The translations under genes were made by a program, and so were the position numbers. A model generated the notes under the pieces. It did not search any database. It saw only the letters and a program-made list of their open reading frames with translations, and had not been told where the DNA came from. A stretch of 64,000 nt of DNA, taken from the NCBI GenBank assembly GCA_018240785.1, contig JAFEFC010000014.1:1-64000 (forward strand). The letters are read 5' to 3'. This DNA is from Pseudomonadota bacterium (lineage in GTDB: Bacteria; Pseudomonadota; Gammaproteobacteria; Burkholderiales; Rhodocyclaceae). Shown one piece after another: positions 40,256 through 48,910 of this stretch. How positions within the stretch are numbered: the first letter of the stretch is position 1; each line of letters opens with the position of its first letter.

Positions 40256-41188
40256 TCAGGGTTTGTCGAATTTGTTGATGGCGGCGTTGATCTCGGCGAT
40301 GGCGCGTTCGATTTCCTCTTCGGAGAGCTCGACGCCTGTGCCGGTCGAGCCCTGGCGCTCGCCCTGGAAGAGGTCGATGCGGGTGGTGTGTTCGTCCAGC
40401 GCCATGGTGCGGGTGGAAATGCTGTCGACCGCCGGCGGCGCGGACTCGTCCTGCCAGGACATCGCGATCAGCGACATGTTGTCGGCGGTGGCGCCGGCGT
40501 TGGCTTCCGCACGGTCCAGCAGCAGGGGCACGCCCTGCATGACCGATTTGCCGGCCAGACCGAGCACCAGGCTCGCGTCGCCAACGGGCGACCAGACGCC
40601 GTCGCTGCACAGCGCGATGACATCGCCATTACACAGCCGGGTGCCGCGCGAGAACTCGATCTGCGGCGGCTGCATGCCGCCCAGGCAGGAGTAGATGCGG
40701 TTGCGCCCGGGGTGATTGACCGCCTCGCGTGCCTCGAGCAGCCCCTGGTCGATCATCAACTGCACCCGCGAGTGGTCGCGCGTCTGCGCGTGGATGTGGC
40801 CGTGGCGCAGCAGGTACAGGCGCGAATCGCCGGCATGCGCCCACCACGCCACGCCTTCCTGCACCACGCAGGCGACGATGGTGGTGCGTGGGGATTCGGG
40901 CAGCTTGCGGTCGAAGCTGTAATCGAGGATGGCATGATGCGCGTTGGTCAGCGCGCGCGACAGGAACAGCGCGGGCTCGCGCAAGGCCGGCTGGGCGTCG
41001 CGCTGGAAGGAGCGGGTGATTACTTGCGCCGCCAGTTGCGCGGCGATCTCGCCGTGCTGGTGCCCGCCCATGCCGTCGGCCACCAGCATCAGCAGCGCAT
41101 CGCGCGAATAGCAGTAGGCGATGCGGTCCTGGTTGCTGCGGCGCTGGCCGATGCGGCTTTCCTGGTAGATCGTGAAACGCATGCTCAT
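40256..41188 (-). CDS. PP2C-family protein serine/threonine phosphatase
   Basis: The 310-aa product has the metal-binding and catalytic motifs of PPM phosphatases: RRSNQDR, VADGMGGHQHGEIAAQ, HAGDSRLYLL, LCSDGVW and ADNMSLIAM. It has no TM helix. A C-terminal acidic tail (after about residue 240) follows the catalytic core. It lies 4 bases after the Ser/Thr kinase, so the two form a reversible phosphorylation pair. Targets are unknown. Confidence 0.9.
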   Translation of the reverse strand: MSMRFTIYQESRIGQRRSNQDRIAYCYSRDALLMLVADGMGGHQHGEIAAQLAAQVITRSFQRDAQPALREPALFLSRALTNAHHAILDYSFDRKLPESPRTTIVACVVQEGVAWWAHAGDSRLYLLRHGHIHAQTRDHSRVQLMIDQGLLEAREAVNHPGRNRIYSCLGGMQPPQIEFSRGTRLCNGDVIALCSDGVWSPVGDASLVLGLAGKSVMQGVPLLLDRAEANAGATADNMSLIAMSWQDESAPPAVDSISTRTMALDEHTTRIDLFQGERQGSTGTGVELSEEEIERAIAEINAAINKFDKP

Positions 41189-41192
41189 GCCC

Positions 41193-42140
41193 TCACTTGC
41201 GGCCGATGAAGGACTTCAGGCGGGTGCTGATGTCGGTGAACCAGGGGGGCGGCGCCGTGGTGCCGGGTTGGGACTGCATCAGGGCCTTCTGCAGGGCGTA
41301 GACGCTCTGCGGTCGTTGCAGCGGATCGATGCGCAGGCACCAGTCGACCAGCCCGAGCAGGTGGTTCGAGTAGCGCCCGGCCTGCGTCTTCGCCAGCGCC
41401 TGCAGCGTGTCCTGTCTGACCCGCTCGTCGGCGCGTGGCGGCGCGCTGCCGGTGATGCAGGCGTGCAGGCTGGCACCGACGCTGTAGATGTCGCTCCAAG
41501 GCCCGAGGCCATTGCGGCCTTCGTACTGCTCGGGCGAGGCGAAGCCGGGCGTGTACATGGGCTTCAGGATGGGCTGGTCGGTCATCAGCGTCTGCCGCGC
41601 GGCGCCGAAGTCCAGCAGCACCGGCGTGCCGTCATTGCGCAGGTAGATGTTGGAAGGTTTGATGTCCAGGTGCAGCAGCTTGTGCGCGTGCACTTCACGC
41701 AGGCCGTTGAGCATGCGCGCGAACACCGCGCGGATGAAGCTCTCGCGCAGGCCCTCGCGATGGCGCTGGATGTATTCGTGCAGGGTGCGGCCGCGCTCGA
41801 ACTGCATCACCATGTACACGGTGCCGTTGGCGCGGAAGAAGTTAAGCACCCGCACCACGTTGGGGTGCATCAGCTTGGCGAGGGCGCGGCCCTCCTCGAA
41901 GAAGCACTTCATGCCGTAGCGGAAGGCAGGCAGGTTCTGCTCCGAAACCTGCGGCTCGATTCCCCCGTCTGGACGCAGCGCGATCGAGTTGGGGAGGTAT
42001 TCCTTCAGCGCGACCGGCGTGCCGTCGGTGTCGACCGCGAGATAGACGATGGAAAAGCCGCCGACCGACAACTGGCGCTCAATCCGGTAGCGATCGAGCT
42101 GGTAACCCTGAGGCAGCGCGCGGTTGGCTTGAGGCGGCAT
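41193..42140 (-). CDS. Hanks-type serine/threonine protein kinase
   Basis: The 315-aa cytoplasmic kinase has the glycine-rich loop SVGGFSIVYLA (25-35), Lys46 in VALKEY, the catalytic loop HLDIKPSN with Asp159, DFG at 177-179, and a PGFASPEQYEG activation segment. There is no TM or PASTA domain, unlike PknB. HLD in place of the common HRD is a known variant; lack of the arginine suggests activation-loop phosphorylation is not essential. It diverges from yicC and is followed by its phosphatase. Confidence 0.9.
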   Translation of the reverse strand: MPPQANRALPQGYQLDRYRIERQLSVGGFSIVYLAVDTDGTPVALKEYLPNSIALRPDGGIEPQVSEQNLPAFRYGMKCFFEEGRALAKLMHPNVVRVLNFFRANGTVYMVMQFERGRTLHEYIQRHREGLRESFIRAVFARMLNGLREVHAHKLLHLDIKPSNIYLRNDGTPVLLDFGAARQTLMTDQPILKPMYTPGFASPEQYEGRNGLGPWSDIYSVGASLHACITGSAPPRADERVRQDTLQALAKTQAGRYSNHLLGLVDWCLRIDPLQRPQSVYALQKALMQSQPGTTAPPPWFTDISTRLKSFIGRK

Positions 42141-42241
42141 CTTCGGCGGGGATAAGATTCGGCTTTCCGCCGCATTTTCCTGACTGGACGCTGCAGTTTA
42201 CTCGATCGCGGCACGACCGCTGCAGCTTCCCGGAGACTTGA

Positions 42242-43108
42242 ATGGTCCACAGCATGACCGGGTTCGCGGTACAGAACCGCGACCTCGGTGCCGTCACGCT
42301 TCACCTCGAGTTGCGCAGCGTCAACTCGCGCTATCTCGACCTCTCCTTCCGCATCGCCGACGACCTGCGCCAGGCCGAGCCGGCCCTGCGTGAGCGCATC
42401 AGTGCGCGCCTGACGCGCGGCAAGGTGGAGTGCCGCCTCAACCTGCAGACCAACGACGCCGCGCCGCGCAGCCTGGCGATCAACGGTGCGCTGATCGCGC
42501 AACTGGCCGAGGCGCAGGCCGCGGTGCGCGAGCGCATGCCCGATGCCAGGCCGCTGTCGGTCTCCGACGTGCTGCGCTGGCCCGGCATGCTGGCCGACGA
42601 CAGCCTCGCCTTCGAGCAACTGCAGCCGGCGATCGCCGCGCTCATCGACGCCGCCCTCGACGAATTCGTGGCCACCCGCCGCCGCGAGGGCGACAAGCTC
42701 TCCGACATGATCCGCGAGCGCGTCGTGCGCATGCGCGAGCTGGTCGCCACCGCGGCGCCGCGCATGCCGCTGATCGTCGCCGAATACCAGGACAGGCTCA
42801 CCGTCCGGCTGCGCGAGGCGGTGGCCGCGCTCGACGAGGACCGCATCCGCCAGGAGGTCGCGCTCTACGCCCAGCGCATCGATGTCGCCGAGGAGCTGAC
42901 GCGGCTCACCACCCACCTGGACGAAGTCGAGCGCATCCTCAAGGCAGGCGGCTCTGCCGGCAAACGGCTGGATTTCCTGATGCAGGAGCTCAACCGCGAA
43001 GCCAACACCCTCGCCTCCAAGTCGCCGGCGACCGACATCACCGGCATCGCCATGGAGATGAAGGTGCTCATCGAGCAGATTCGCGAGCAGGTCCAGAACA
43101 TCGAGTGA
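42242..43108 (+). CDS. yicC: YicC family endoribonuclease
   Basis: The 288-aa product begins MVHSMTGFAVQNRDL and has LRSVNSRYLDLSFR in the N-terminal domain and KRLDFLMQELNREANTLASK with the KS/ATDIT segment in the C-terminal DUF1732 domain. The E. coli homologue is an RNA-degrading enzyme. It precedes gmk by 11 bases, a conserved pairing in proteobacteria. Confidence 0.92.
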   Translation: MVHSMTGFAVQNRDLGAVTLHLELRSVNSRYLDLSFRIADDLRQAEPALRERISARLTRGKVECRLNLQTNDAAPRSLAINGALIAQLAEAQAAVRERMPDARPLSVSDVLRWPGMLADDSLAFEQLQPAIAALIDAALDEFVATRRREGDKLSDMIRERVVRMRELVATAAPRMPLIVAEYQDRLTVRLREAVAALDEDRIRQEVALYAQRIDVAEELTRLTTHLDEVERILKAGGSAGKRLDFLMQELNREANTLASKSPATDITGIAMEMKVLIEQIREQVQNIE

Positions 43109-43119
43109 GGACGCCAGAC

Positions 43120-43734
43120 ATGCCGGGAACCCTGTTCGTCGTCACTGCCCCTTCCGGTGCCGGCAAGACCACGCTGGTGCGCGGCCTGTTGCAGCGCGAT
43201 GCGCGCGTGCAACTGTCGGTCTCCTTCACCACGCGCGCGCCGCGCGCGGGCGAGCAGAACGGCCGCGAGTATCACTTCGTCGATCTGGCGACCTTCCGCG
43301 CGCTGCGCGACCGCGGCGAGTTTCTCGAATGGGCCGAGGTGCACGGGAATTATTACGCCACTTCCAAGGTTTGGTTGAAGGAGCAGGTGGCCGCCGGCCG
43401 CGACACCCTGCTCGAGATCGACTGGCAGGGTGCGCAGCAGGTGCGCAAGGCCTTCCCCGATGCGGTGGGGGTGTTCATCCTGCCGCCTTCGCTGGATGAG
43501 CTGGAAAAGCGCCTGCGCGGGCGCAACACCGACAGTGACGACGTCATCAGTCGCAGGCTGCTGGCGGCGCGTGGCGAGATGCGCCATGTGGCGGAGTTCG
43601 ACTACGTTATAATTAACAATGAGTTGCAGGAGGCACTTGAAGACCTGGTTGCCGTCGTGCGGGCCGCGAGGCTGCGCTACGCCCCCCAGCACCTGCGCCA
43701 CCCGCAATATTTCGACTTTCTCGAACAGGATTGA
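43120..43734 (+). CDS. gmk: guanylate kinase
   Basis: Gmk phosphorylates GMP to GDP. The 204-aa protein has P-loop [35 protein letters not shown], and [14 protein letters not shown]. The ATG at 43120 gives the usual length. rpoZ follows with its ATG two bases after the gmk stop; the gmk-rpoZ-spoT order is conserved. Confidence 0.96.
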   Translation: MPGTLFVVTAPSGAGKTTLVRGLLQRDARVQLSVSFTTRAPRAGEQNGREYHFVDLATFRALRDRGEFLEWAEVHGNYYATSKVWLKEQVAAGRDTLLEIDWQGAQQVRKAFPDAVGVFILPPSLDELEKRLRGRNTDSDDVISRRLLAARGEMRHVAEFDYVIINNELQEALEDLVAVVRAARLRYAPQHLRHPQYFDFLEQD

Positions 43735-43736
43735 AC

Positions 43737-43952
43737 ATGGCCCGCATCACCGTCGAAGACTGCCTGAAAAGGATTCCCAACCGCTTCCAGCTCACCCTTG
43801 CCGCGACCTACCGGGCGCGCCAGCTCACCATCGGCAGCTCGCCGCAGATCGACATCGACCCGCACAACAAGGACAAGCCCACGGTCATCGCGCTGCGCGA
43901 AGTCGCAGCCGGCAAGGTCGGCCTCGAGATGCTCAATCGCGGCCAGGCCTGA
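43737..43952 (+). CDS. rpoZ: RNA polymerase omega subunit
   Basis: The 71-residue protein [19 protein letters not shown]... is standard omega, which aids polymerase assembly and forms part of a ppGpp binding site. The ATG at 43737 was taken in place of a TTG six bases upstream because family members start MARITVED. It directly precedes spoT. Confidence 0.95.
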   Translation: MARITVEDCLKRIPNRFQLTLAATYRARQLTIGSSPQIDIDPHNKDKPTVIALREVAAGKVGLEMLNRGQA

Positions 43953-43973
43953 GCCTGACCCCGGGGGAATTCC

Positions 43974-46178
43974 ATGTCTGACAGTGACGTGACCATTCCC
44001 CCGCCGCTGGCCATCCCGCCAGCGTCTCCGGTGCTCGCGCTTGATTTCGCGCAGCTGAAGGAGAAGATTTCCGGCTACCTCAAGGCCGAGGACGTCGGCC
44101 GCGTCGAGGCGGCCTACCACTTCGCCGCCAATGCCCACAACGGCCAGTTCCGCATCAGCGGCGACCCCTACATTTCGCACCCGGTCGCCGTCGCCTCCAT
44201 CGTCGCCGACTGGCACCTGGACCCCCAGGCCCTGATCGCCGCGCTGCTGCACGATGTGATGGAGGACACCCACATCGCCAAGGCGGAGATCGCCGAACGC
44301 TTCGGCAAGGTGTCGGCGGAGCTGGTCGACGGCCTGTCCAAGCTCGACAAGATCGAGTTCCGCTCGCACGAGGAAGCGCAGGCGGAGAACTTCCGCAAGA
44401 TGCTGCTGGCGATGGCCAGCGACCTGCGCGTGATCCTGATCAAGCTCGCCGACCGCATGCACAACATGCGTACGCTCGACGCGGTACGGCCGGCCAAGCG
44501 CCGCCGCATCGCCAACGAGACGCTCGAGATCTACGCGCCGATCGCCAACCGGCTCGGCCTCAACGACCTGTTCCGCGAGCTGCAGGAGCTGTCGTTCGAG
44601 CACAAGTACCCGCTGCGCTTCCGCGTGCTGTCGAAGGCGATCCGCGCCGCACGCGGAAACCGCCGCGAAGTGGTGGGCAAGGTGCTCGCCGCGCTCGAGG
44701 AGCGCCTGCCGCAATGGGGCATCGAGGCCGAGGTGCAGGGCCGCGAGAAGCACTTGTACGGCATCTACCGCAAGATGCTGGAAAAGCACCTGTCGTTTTC
44801 GCAGGTGCTCGACATCTACGGCTTCCGCGTCATCGTCAAGGACGTGCCGAGCTGCTATCTGGCGCTGGGCGCGCTGCACTCGATGTACAAGCCGGTGCCG
44901 GGCAAGTTCAAGGACTACCTCGCCATCCCCAAGGCCAACGGCTACCAGAGCCTGCACACGACGCTGATCGGCCCCTTCGGCATGCCGGTCGAGGTGCAGA
45001 TCCGCACGCGCGAGATGCACCACATCGCCGAGGCCGGCGTCGCCTCGCACTGGCTGTACAAGGAAGACGAGAAGACCCTCACCGAGCTGCAGCAGAAGAC
45101 GCACAGTTGGCTGCAGTCGCTGCTCGAGCTGCAGTCGGCCTCCGGCGAAGCCACGGAATTCCTCGAGCACGTGAAGATCGACCTCTTCCCGGGCGAGGTC
45201 TATGCGTTCTCGCCCAAGGGCAAGATCTTCTCGCTGCCCAAGGGCTCGACGCCGGTGGACTTCGCGTACGCGGTGCATACCGACGTCGGCAACCGCTGCG
45301 TCGCGTGCCGCATCAACGGCGACCTGATGCCGCTGCGCAGCGAGTTGCGCAATGGCGACCAGGTCGAGATCATCACCGCGGCGCATGCCAACCCGAACCC
45401 GGCCTGGCTGTCCTACGTGCGCACGGGCAAGGCGCGCGCGCAGATCCGCCATTTCATGAAGAGCGCGCAGCAGGACGAGTCGGTGGCGCTGGGCGAGCGC
45501 CTGCTCAACCAGGCCCTGCGCCCGCACGGCCTCACGCTGGGGCAGATCTCCACCTTCGCGTGGGATCGCTTCCTGCGCGACCGCGGCGTGCGCAACAAGA
45601 AGGAAGTCTTCGCCGACCTGGGCCTCGGCAAACGCCTGCCGGCGATCATCGCGCGGCGCCTGTCTCAGGCCCAGGACATGGAGTCCGGCCGCCCCGACGT
45701 GGTCAAGCCCAAGCCGGCGGGTGCGATCACCATCCGCGGCTCGGAAGGCATCGCGGTGCAACTGGCGCGCTGCTGCAATCCGATTCCGGGCGACCCCATC
45801 ATCGGCACGATACGCAAGGGCCAGGGCCTGGAAGTGCACCTGCACGACTGTCCTGCCGTCGCCAAGCTGCGGGGCGACCGCGGGCGCTGGGTCGATGTGG
45901 AATGGGAGCCCGGCAGCGAGCGCCTGTTCGACGTCCGCATTCGCGTGCTGACCCAGAACCAGCGCGGCGTGCTGGCCAAGGTCGCAAGCTCGATCTCCGA
46001 GGAAGACTGCAACATCCAGACAGTGAATATGGACAACGAGCAGGGCGAATACACCGCGCTCAACCTCACGCTGCAGGTGCGCGACCGCATGCACCTGGCG
46101 CGCGTGATGCGCGCGGTGCGCCGCATCCCGGAAGTGGTGCGCATCGGCCGCGTGCGCGGCGACGGCCGCGTCGGCTGA
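43974..46178 (+). CDS. spoT: bifunctional (p)ppGpp synthetase/hydrolase SpoT
   Basis: The 734-aa long RSH protein has an HD hydrolase domain (LLHDVMEDT, His93-Asp94), a synthetase domain with KFKDYLAIPKANGYQSLHTT, a TGS domain (LPKGSTPVDFAYAVHT), a zinc-finger-like region with CCNPIPGDPI and a C-terminal ACT domain. An intact HD motif marks it as able to degrade alarmone, unlike RelA. It is in the gmk-rpoZ-spoT unit. Confidence 0.95.
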   Translation: MSDSDVTIPPPLAIPPASPVLALDFAQLKEKISGYLKAEDVGRVEAAYHFAANAHNGQFRISGDPYISHPVAVASIVADWHLDPQALIAALLHDVMEDTHIAKAEIAERFGKVSAELVDGLSKLDKIEFRSHEEAQAENFRKMLLAMASDLRVILIKLADRMHNMRTLDAVRPAKRRRIANETLEIYAPIANRLGLNDLFRELQELSFEHKYPLRFRVLSKAIRAARGNRREVVGKVLAALEERLPQWGIEAEVQGREKHLYGIYRKMLEKHLSFSQVLDIYGFRVIVKDVPSCYLALGALHSMYKPVPGKFKDYLAIPKANGYQSLHTTLIGPFGMPVEVQIRTREMHHIAEAGVASHWLYKEDEKTLTELQQKTHSWLQSLLELQSASGEATEFLEHVKIDLFPGEVYAFSPKGKIFSLPKGSTPVDFAYAVHTDVGNRCVACRINGDLMPLRSELRNGDQVEIITAAHANPNPAWLSYVRTGKARAQIRHFMKSAQQDESVALGERLLNQALRPHGLTLGQISTFAWDRFLRDRGVRNKKEVFADLGLGKRLPAIIARRLSQAQDMESGRPDVVKPKPAGAITIRGSEGIAVQLARCCNPIPGDPIIGTIRKGQGLEVHLHDCPAVAKLRGDRGRWVDVEWEPGSERLFDVRIRVLTQNQRGVLAKVASSISEEDCNIQTVNMDNEQGEYTALNLTLQVRDRMHLARVMRAVRRIPEVVRIGRVRGDGRVG

Positions 46179-46234
46179 ACGCAGCGGCGGGCCGATCGGC
46201 TAGAATCACGCCAGTTCATTGGGAGAGGGCCGAC

Positions 46235-46423
46235 ATGGCGACGTACGAATCCGATCACACCAAGTTCATGCGCGAATGGCTGCAGAAGAACCCGCAGGAA
46301 GTCACCGAGCAGAAGAAGGGGCGCGCGCTGTGGTGGGACAAGCCGCAAACGCTGGAAGAGCAGCGTCGCTTCTCGGAAAGCTGCGTGCCGGTGAAGGCGT
46401 ACTACTACGACGCCAATCATTGA
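46235..46423 (+). CDS. DUF3460 family small protein
   Basis: The 62-residue protein MATYESDHTKFMREWL... carries the family hallmarks: NPQ, ALWWDKP and QRRF, ending PVKAYYYD. Such small Trp-rich soluble proteins are found in betaproteobacteria; function is unknown. A GGGAGAG precedes the ATG, and a TAGAAT -10-like hexamer at 46201 suggests it has its own promoter. Confidence 0.8.
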   Translation: MATYESDHTKFMREWLQKNPQEVTEQKKGRALWWDKPQTLEEQRRFSESCVPVKAYYYDANH

Positions 46424-46476
46424 TCACGGTGCCGCGCCGGCCGCTTGCGGGCCGGGCGCGGGCATGCAGTGCAGGA

Positions 46477-46505
46477 CGCGTGGGCGGGCTTGTCCTGCCC
46501 ACGCG
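46477..46505 (+). terminator. terminator hairpin after the DUF3460 gene
   Basis: CGCGTGGGC (46477-46485) pairs over 9 bp with GCCCACGCG (46497-46505), followed by CCTTTG. It would end the spoT/DUF3460 transcripts just before the nuclease gene at 46544. Confidence 0.55.
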
Positions 46506-46543
46506 CCTTTGTGCGTCCGCCTTGCGCAGGAACGCCTGAAGCG

Positions 46544-47983
46544 ATGAGCCTGTCAGCGGGCCTGCCGGCACGGCTGGCCTTCATCGACGTCGAGACCACC
46601 GGTGCCCATCCGGTGCGCGACCGCGTCACCGAGATCGCCATCCTGCGTGTCGAAGAAGGGCACGTGGTGGCGCGCTGGGAGAGCCTGGTCAATCCCGGCA
46701 TGCCCATCCCGCGCATGATCCAGGACCTGATCGGCATCACCGACGACATGGTGGCACAGGCGCCGCCTTTTGCCGCGCTGGCCGACAGCGTCGCGATGCT
46801 GCTCGAGGACTGCGTGTTCGTCGCGCACAACGCGCGCTTCGACTACGGCTTCATCAAGAACGAGTTCGCGCGTGCGGGCCGCACGTTCGACGCGCCGGTG
46901 CTGTGCACCGTCAAGCTGTCGCGCGCCCTGAATCCCGAGCATCACCGCCACGGACTCGACGCGTTGATCGAGCGTCACGGGCTGGTGTGCGATGCGCGCC
47001 ACCGCGCGATGGGCGATACCGAGGTGCTGTGGCAGTTCGCGCGGCTGATGAGCGAACGTTTCGCGCCGGAAGTCGTTGCACGCGCGGCAGACCGCGCCAT
47101 GAAGGCGGCACCGCATCCCCCGGGCCTGCCCGAAGGCATGCTGGAAGCGGTGCCGGACTCGCCCGGCGTCTATCTCTTCCACGCCGAGCCCGAGCCGCCG
47201 CCCGCCGGGCGCAGCGATCGCCCGCTTTACGTCGGCCGCAGCCTCAACCTGCGCGGCAGGGTGCGGGAGCATTTCTCCGCCGGGGCCAAGGGCCGCGACG
47301 CCGAGCTCGCACGCCAGGTGAGGCGGGTGGACTGGATCGAGACGGCGGGTGAACTCGGCGCGCTGCTGCTCGAGGCCGAACTGCTGCGGCAGTTGCGTCC
47401 CACGGCGAACCGCGTCGCGGAGTCGGGCGAGGCTGCCTTCGCCCTGCGCCTGATCGCCAACCGCAAGCGTGCGCCGATCTACGAACGGGTGCCGATCGCC
47501 GGCACCGACCCGCTGGGCTGGGAAGGGCTCCATGGCGCCTTCCGCAACCGCCGCGAGGCCGACAACCTGCTGCGAGAGCTTGCGCTGCTGTACCGCTTGT
47601 GCCCGCGCCGCCTTGGCCTCGAGCCCGGCACCAGCGGCGCCTGCGCCGCGCATCTGTCGCGGCGTTGCGCCGGCGTGTGCGCGGGGCGTGAATCTGTTGC
47701 GGAGCACGATGCGCGGCTGGCGGGCGCGCTGGCGTCGACGGGGCTCAAGCGCTGGCCCTGGGCAGGGGCGGTGATCGTCGCCGAGCGTCACGCGGACAGC
47801 GGGCGCGAGGCCTTCCATGCGTTCGACCACTGGTGCCACCTGGGCAGCGTCGAGCGGCGCGAAGAACTGCCGGCGCTGCTTGCGGCCGCCGAACGCCGCT
47901 TCGAACTCGACACCTGGCGCATGCTCGGCCGCTGGCTGGCTGTGCCGGCTCACCTGGCGGCGATCGAACCCGTCCCGGTGTGA
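46544..47983 (+). CDS. DnaQ-type 3'-5' exonuclease fused to a GIY-YIG (UvrC/Cho-like) nuclease domain
   Basis: The 479-aa product has an N-terminal exonuclease domain with ExoI FIDVETTG, ExoII HNARFDYGFI and ExoIII HRAMGDTEV, then a GIY-YIG-like module (SPGVYLFHAEPE...RPLYVGRSLNLRGRVREHF) and a C-terminal UvrC-like cysteine cluster (LCPRRLGLE...CAAHLSRRCAGVCAG). This architecture occurs in many betaproteobacteria, and E. coli Cho has only the second part. It probably acts in DNA repair. It has an ATG at 46544 with weak upstream purine. Confidence 0.9.
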   Translation: MSLSAGLPARLAFIDVETTGAHPVRDRVTEIAILRVEEGHVVARWESLVNPGMPIPRMIQDLIGITDDMVAQAPPFAALADSVAMLLEDCVFVAHNARFDYGFIKNEFARAGRTFDAPVLCTVKLSRALNPEHHRHGLDALIERHGLVCDARHRAMGDTEVLWQFARLMSERFAPEVVARAADRAMKAAPHPPGLPEGMLEAVPDSPGVYLFHAEPEPPPAGRSDRPLYVGRSLNLRGRVREHFSAGAKGRDAELARQVRRVDWIETAGELGALLLEAELLRQLRPTANRVAESGEAAFALRLIANRKRAPIYERVPIAGTDPLGWEGLHGAFRNRREADNLLRELALLYRLCPRRLGLEPGTSGACAAHLSRRCAGVCAGRESVAEHDARLAGALASTGLKRWPWAGAVIVAERHADSGREAFHAFDHWCHLGSVERREELPALLAAAERRFELDTWRMLGRWLAVPAHLAAIEPVPV

Positions 47984-47993
47984 TGCTGCACGC

Positions 47994-48016
47994 CGCCACT
48001 GCGTGCGCCAGTGGCG
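47994..48016. terminator. hairpin between convergent nuclease and dnr genes
   Basis: CGCCACTG (47994-48001) and CAGTGGCG (48009-48016) form an 8-bp stem between the two convergent stops. There is no T-tract. Confidence 0.4.
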
Positions 48017-48031
48017 CGACGCGCGGAATGC

Positions 48032-48724
48032 TCAGTGCGCAGCGCAGTTGCGCAACTGCGACAGCTTGTCGAGCACGACCCGGCGGCGCCCTTCGGTGCG
48101 GATCAGGCCGTCGCGCGCAAAGCGCGACAGCACCCGGGAAAAGGTCTCGGGCGTGAGGTTGAGTTGCGCAGCGATCGTCTGCTTGTCGCTGGACAGGTGG
48201 ATTTCCCACTGCTCGGCGTCTTCGGGTGCGAGCTGGGCAAGATACTGGGCGACGCGCTGGGTGCTGTTCAATTGCACGCAAAGCTGCAGATGGGCCATCA
48301 GTTCGTAGGCCGCCGCGGCCAGCCGCGCGGTGATGGCCTGCGAGAAGGCGGCCGTTTCGGCCATCGCCTGGCGGAAAGCGGCCACCGGAACGACCAGCAG
48401 CCGGCTGCGGCGCTGCGCCTGGATGGTCGCCATGTAGGGACGGCCGAGCAACGCCGCCTCCTCGCCGCAGAGGTCGCCGGAGCCCACCAGACGCAGGAGT
48501 TTTTCGTTGCCCGTCGGCGACAGCAGGACACAGCGCACCTCGCCGTCGAGGATCACATGTACGCCAGTGGCGACGTCCGGGGCCTGTGCGAGAATCTCGC
48601 CGCGTTCCGCACGGATCAGCTTCGAAGCCGAGATCATGCGCGCGAGGGCGGCGTCGGTGAGCAGGTCGAAAGGAGGAATGCGCTGGAGCTGGGGAATCGA
48701 AGGTGCCGGAATCTCGTAATGCAT
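48032..48724 (-). CDS. dnr: Crp/Fnr-family regulator of the Dnr type
   Basis: The 230-aa product has an N-terminal cyclic-nucleotide-like beta-roll (GVHVILDGEVRCVLLSPTGNEKLLRLVGSGD), a dimerisation helix, and a C-terminal HTH (KQTIAAQLNLTPETFSRVLSRFARDG). The N-terminus MHYEIPAPSIPQL has none of the Fe-S cysteines of Fnr, which points to the haem/NO-responsive Dnr branch. It is divergent from narX. It probably binds TTGAT-N4-ATCAA sites such as that before napF. Confidence 0.85.
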   Translation of the reverse strand: MHYEIPAPSIPQLQRIPPFDLLTDAALARMISASKLIRAERGEILAQAPDVATGVHVILDGEVRCVLLSPTGNEKLLRLVGSGDLCGEEAALLGRPYMATIQAQRRSRLLVVPVAAFRQAMAETAAFSQAITARLAAAAYELMAHLQLCVQLNSTQRVAQYLAQLAPEDAEQWEIHLSSDKQTIAAQLNLTPETFSRVLSRFARDGLIRTEGRRRVVLDKLSQLRNCAAH

Positions 48725-48833
48725 GTTCGTGGCTCCTGGACAGTGAGGCGCGGTGCGCGGCGATGCAGTCATGAAGTCTAGTTGCCATGCTGGCGGTATC
48801 CAATGCAGCGCCCCGGAGCATTCGTGGCATTCC

Positions 48834-48851
48834 ATACCTCGAAGGAGGTAT
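48834..48851. promoter_or_regulatory. palindrome in the dnr-narX divergent region, candidate NarL site
   Basis: ATACCTC-GAAG-GAGGTAT is a perfect 7-bp inverted repeat. It can be read as two TACCTC(G/C) heptamers in the 7-2-7 geometry that NarL/NarP proteins bind, though the last base of each heptamer differs from consensus. narL is encoded nearby. Confidence 0.35.
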
Positions 48852-48910
48852 TCGGGCCGAATCCAACGTGGCGGACGATCCGGCGGCCGCAGTTCGACAG
48901 GAGATTGGTC

